A stretch of 64,000 bases of DNA, taken from positions 49,664,571 to 49,728,570 of the forward strand of contig CM073891.1 of assembly GCA_037176705.1 (NCBI GenBank). The letters run 5' to 3'. Positions 59,910 to 64,000 of the stretch are shown piece by piece. The stretch comes from Molossus alvarezi. Taxonomy: Eukaryota > Chordata > Mammalia > Chiroptera > Molossidae. A program made the position numbers and the translations under genes. The notes below the pieces were generated by a model. It had not been told where the DNA came from and ran no database searches. It saw nothing but the letters and a program-made list of their open reading frames with translations. Every line of letters begins with the position of its first letter. Position 1 is the first letter of the stretch.

Positions 59910-61650
59910 CAGAGTAAATTTGTAATCAAGTGATTGTTTAATGGACAAATGACTGAGTTGTAAGCATACCAAATGTCTTTTTTTGTAGCATCCTGATAAA
60001 GGAAAATACTTTCTATGCATCAGATACTAACATATTTGAAATTATTATATTAAATTTGAATACTGTAAATGTATAAATTATATTTTAAAAAGAATACTTG
60101 AAATGCAATTTCTACTTCTCCACTAGAAAATTAAAAATCAATTATTCATATTACACTGAAAAAATGAGCAATTATAGTACAAATTGTACTTGGTTAAAAA
60201 TACACTGTTGATTAGACAACAGTAGTAAACATACTTTTCACTTTGGCTTATACATCAGTTGCTATAGATATATATCAGTATGTCTTTCTAGATATATATC
60301 TGTTTACTTATATCTTTCTGTGCATCATTTATTTTTTTATCAATTTATTCATGTATATCAGTAGTTATTAATATACCAGCTAATCTTTAATATCTTGTGA
60401 TTTTTAGTATAATGGGCTATGTTTTTAAAACTATTAAATTTTCAGGTTCAGCATACTATTTCAGGTAAGCAACTGTAGAATCACTTTTACTAATATGTAT
60501 TATTAACTACTTTAAACTTAAAAAACTTATGTTTTCCTCCATTTAATTTGTACTCCGTGTATTTCAGTCAGCTGCCTCAAATCCGTTGGTTTGTGTTAAA
60601 GGAGGAATGATAGCTTATTTATTACTAGCTATCCTTTATATAATATTAATAACTTATTTTTAGCAAATAAAAATAGAGATGCCAGGTTTTTATATGCTGT
60701 CTGTTTTTCAAAATAATTTTAAATATTTTACTCCATACATAAACCTGTATACAAAAGTACATATATAGATATCTGTCTCCTTTAACCATATCTATGAAAA
60801 CTACAATGATTTTAAGTCATGTTTCAGATCCAAGAACTTTAAGAATGTAGACCAAGAAAAACATTATAATGATAATACTAACATAACTTTTTTCAATACA
60901 AATGATAAGTTAACATATTTCAAAATAGTCTGCTTGATTCTATTATCCATAGTCAAGCAGATCATGAATATTTGCTTTAGGTAAAACAAAAATATATTAA
61001 TAGCTAATTAGGTATGTAAAGTTTTATTAATCTAAAGTTTAATTATCATTAGAAAATTATTTTTCAATTTATAAAACATTAGACATTTTATCTGAAACTA
61101 ATTTTTGCAAATAAATTATACTCCTTTGCCCATAGGCAATTTCATCCACTAAACACTTTGTAAGTAATCCATTTTATGTAACCATGCAGCATACCCACTT
61201 GACACTCAGACACTAAAGAAAAATATTAGACATGAATAATTAAAGACATTTTTAAATGTTAGAACTTATCTGATTAAATAGTTACAGAATAAGTTTTGAG
61301 AATCTTGTATAATAAATTCATTTTTGTAAACTATCTTGTTATCTTCCTGACTAAAACTGCAAAACCAATTATATTTTAGAGGTAGCAATTTCTTTTCATA
61401 ATTTAAAAATCGGATCATAAAAAACAACTGTAGTTTTACTATTTTTAACGTATTTTTAGAAATATAATGAGATCCAAGGCACTAAATCCAGAGAGTTAGA
61501 ATTAAAGACAAAACATTACTGACTTTCATCATCTTGTGAAGTCATCTTTGGATAAATTTGCTTCCACACATAATAGAGATCCATACACAGTTAGTATATC
61601 TATCACTATGAGTCTAGGTAAAGTTTGTTCTTATATAAAAATTAGTAGTT
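59910..61650. other. Upstream flank with no recognised feature
   Basis: Very AT-rich unique sequence. No exon, RNA gene or repeat family recognised. Confidence 0.45.
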
Positions 61651-61653
61651 ATA

Positions 61654-61798
61654 GCTCTGGCCAGTTTGTTCAGTGGTTAGAGCGATAGCCTTTAGAACAA
61701 AGAGTCTCAGGTTTGATTCCTTGTCAAGGGCACATACCTGGGTTGCAGTTTTGATCCTCAGCCCCAGTTGGCCAATAGATGTGTCTTTTTCATATCAA

Positions 61799-61845
<47 letters not shown>

Positions 61846-61920
61846 TCCAGTCTATCTAAAAAACAAACAAACAAACAAACAAACACCAAACCAATGGATC
61901 TTTGGATGAGGATAACCCCC
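61654..61920 (+). mobile_element. Ves SINE, sense, with expanded internal microsatellites
   Basis: Head GCTCTGGCCAGTTTGTTCAGTGG, B box GGTTTGATTCCTTGTCAAGGGC, then (CT)19 at 61803-61841, CAGTCTATCTAAAAAA, (CAAA)6 at 61860-61884 and a tail remnant CAATGGATCTTTGGATGAGGAT. Open frames through it are translated SINE and not genes. Confidence 0.9.
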
Positions 61921-61924
61921 CCAA

Positions 61925-61965
<41 letters not shown>

Positions 61966-62007
61966 TATATTTGTGTGTGTGTGGGTGTGTGTGTGTGGGT
62001 GTGTGTA
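61925..62007 (+). repeat. Compound (TA)n-(CA)n-(TG)n microsatellite
   Basis: ATATAT run to 61948, CACACA run to 61964, then TATATTTG and TG-rich sequence with GGGT interruptions to about 62007. It lies directly after the Ves SINE tail. Confidence 0.95.
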
Positions 62008-62144
62008 TAAAAACATTTACCACCTCCAAGTAAATATTACAGTTTGATACAATATGTAGAATAGTTACTTTTAGGCAGAACCATATTTTCTTTCTATATT
62101 ATTAGTCTTAATAATAGTGGCTTTTCTTGTTGTTATTTGTCTAT

Positions 62145-62420
62145 CTTTTTGTTAATCCTCACCCCAAAACACTTTTTTCATTGATTTTTAGAGAGCATAG
62201 AAGGGGAGGAAAGAGAGAGAGAAAGAGACAGAGACAGAGAGATTAGACATTGACATGAGAGAGACACATAACTGGTGTCTCCTGCACACCCCCGGCTGGC
62301 TGGCACGAGATTGAACCTACAACCCAACCTACAACCCAGGGACATGCTCTTGACCAGAAATCCAACCCGCGATGGTGCTCAAGCCTATGTTTTAATTGCT
62401 GAGCCACACCAGCCAGGGCA
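62145..62420 (-). mobile_element. Ves SINE, antisense, old, with a 12-base internal duplication
   Basis: The reverse strand starts TGCCCTGGCTGGTGTGGCTCAG; the tail is seen as AATCCTCACCCCAAAACAC at the left, with TTGATTTTTAGAGAGC next to it. AACCTACAACCC is duplicated in tandem at 62314-62325 and 62326-62337. Left boundary and target duplication are uncertain. Confidence 0.88.
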
Positions 62421-62711
62421 ATAATGTTTTTATTAAAAGCAGTATATGTAACTATAATACAAATATATTATATAGATTCTCAACTGTTTTAAATAATATT
62501 TTATACCTAAATGGTAGCTAATATTCAAGATCCCCCCAAAATAGTGGTTTTTGTTGTAAATATTATACGACAAACAGCAAAGCTAGTCTAAATATATCAG
62601 ATTATCAGATTCAAACATATATATGGAGAGAGAGAGAGAGAAAATTATAAGAGGCCTGAAAAATACAGAAGTGAATATTTAGCTCATTAAAAACGGTTTT
62701 TAAAAGAGGAT

Positions 62712-63175
62712 TGTAGTGGGTTGAATAATGGTCACCCAAAGATATCCTGATCTCTGGAACCTGTGAATATTACCTTACGTGGTAAAATTATTGCAGAAGA
62801 GAGTGCCTGAGTTATTTCAGGTGGACCCTACATGCCTTCAGGAGTCCTTATGAGAGAGGCCAGGGAGATCAGATACGTGCTCAGAGGTCCATGGCCATGT
62901 GAAGATGGAAGCAGAAAGAGAGATCTGAAGATGTTATACTGCTGGTTTCAAAAAAGGAGAAAGGGCCATGCCCCAAGGAAGATAGCTCCGGAGACCTTAA
63001 GAGGAAAGGAATGGAATCTTCCCAGGAGCCTCTAGAAGGAGTACAACCCTGCAGACCTTGATTTCAGCCCACTAATAGAGGTTGGACTTCTGGCTTCCAG
63101 GACTCTGAGAGAATACATTTTTGTTATTTTAAGACACCATATTTGTGGTTACTGCAATCCTAGGGAACGAATGTA
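62712..63175 (+). mobile_element. Solo LTR of an old MaLR/ERVL-type element (MLT1-like)
   Basis: The order GTAGTGGGTTGAATAATGGTCACCC, CCTGTGAATATTACCTTACGTGG, GGTCCATGGCCATGTGAAGATGG, CTTGATTTCAGCCCACTAATAGAGG, CTGGCTTCCAGGACTCTGAGAGAATACATTTTTGTT and AAGACACC fits MaLR solo LTRs, which end in a CCTCCAGAACTGTGAGA-type block before a poly-A signal. There is no internal viral coding sequence. A 67-codon frame (62832-63035) lies inside and is not a gene. Subfamily not determined. Confidence 0.65.
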
Positions 63176-63179
63176 AAGA

Positions 63180-64000
63180 CTTTCTAAGCACAAAGGCAAA
63201 AGGAAATTGATAAAACAAACAAACACACATTTGATTACATAATATCTTACACTTATTTATGCCAAAAATAAAATAAAATACAAACTGTTAGTATTGCTTT
63301 GTTACAAATATAACATAAGGTTAATAATCCATATATATGTTAAAAACAAACAACACCATTATTATAGCAAGATTATTTCTAAAATAAGAAGTTCAAAAAA
63401 AAATACAAAAATATATTTAATGTTAATCCTGAAAGGCAGTAAAATAGATGCAAATAAGTGAGTTAATATATTTTTTGCCCTTAAATTGACAAAAAACCCC
63501 AATGCTTATTTTTTGTAGTTTAAGAGGGTATGATAAATTAAACACTATCATACTCTTTTCATAGGAGAAATGACATCTTAAAAAACAGCTTGACATGTAT
63601 AAGAACTACAAGTAAGTATTGAATTTGATCCTGTAATTTAATATCTAAAATTGTCTTAAGGAAGTCATCACGATGACTTTTACAAGGTTATTTATCAAGT
63701 GCTATTTTCAAGTGAAAGTGATAGAAAATAATCTTAACGTCAATAATAGATTAGATCTATAATTACTGCAAAATGACACAATGCAATATAATTATAAATT
63801 GTGGTTTTTAAGTATAATTAATGACAGAAATGATTTTGGTGGCAAAATTTGGTGACATGAATGCTTGAGGGAAAAAAGACTAAAATATCAAACTATACAA
63901 TGTATGAAAAAATTTGTAAGAAGTAAAACAAATCAACAAAAATATATTTTTAGAGTAAACATAAAAAGACATTCTCAAATTTTTAAAGTAATTCTGAGTG
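63180..64000. other. Stretch at the right edge with no recognised feature
   Basis: AT-rich unique sequence. No exon, RNA gene or repeat recognised. Confidence 0.4.

Noticed and set aside
1..64000. CRISPR arrays, rRNA/tRNA genes, snRNAs or a prokaryotic system
   Set aside because: No regular spacer-repeat structure and no conserved small RNA genes were recognised. tRNA-like parts belong to Ves SINEs.

Overview
The window looks like nuclear DNA of a bat, most likely a vespertilionid or close relative. It is AT-rich and intron-like, with no operons and no long intact reading frames. It carries many copies of a tRNA-derived SINE of the Ves type (head reading GCCCTGGCCGGTTTGGCTCAG, CT-rich middle, A-rich tail). 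It also has 5'-truncated L1 copies, a SPIN-type hAT deletion derivative, and short mariner-type elements with TA target duplications. The species assignment is inferred from this repeat mix.

Only one protein-coding exon could be supported. It lies on the minus strand at 21146-21257 and encodes the first 37 residues of semaphorin-3A (SEMA3A), a secreted axon-guidance protein, followed by a GTAAG splice donor. The gene runs right to left. Positions 1-21145 are therefore read as SEMA3A intron 1 (no further exon recognised), about 21258-21970 as 5' leader and promoter, and 21972-64000 as upstream flank (or intron of longer transcripts). The leader has a TATAAAA box at 21964-21970, a (GA)22 tract, a perfect inverted repeat, and a 32-codon upstream ORF ending 20 bases before the start codon. 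An alternative 3' splice site at 21333-21335 would remove that upstream ORF.

Intron 1 (1-21145) holds Ves SINEs at 1376, 3395 and 9490, L1 3' ends at 3925 and 5505, MIR and L2 relics, the SPIN element at 11048-11239, a mariner MITE at 16943-17070, and CA/TG microsatellites. The upstream flank (21972-64000) is richer in Ves SINEs, with five in 37342-42528 and others near 30.1, 45.6, 46.0, 53.3, 55.0, 56.9, 57.5, 61.7 and 62.2 kb. It also has L1 3' ends at 46.2, 49.0 and 59.0-59.9 kb, MER5A-like elements, a long antisense L2-like repeat at 34.9-36.2 kb, and a MaLR-type LTR at 62.7 kb.

The observation most worth following is a pair of very short Ves copies (42429-42528 and 45579-45680). Both consist only of the tRNA-like head plus poly(A), both stop at the same point (CATGTAC), and both have clear target-site duplications. 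This suggests a head-only retroposon subtype. No CRISPR, prokaryotic or novel enzymatic system is present.
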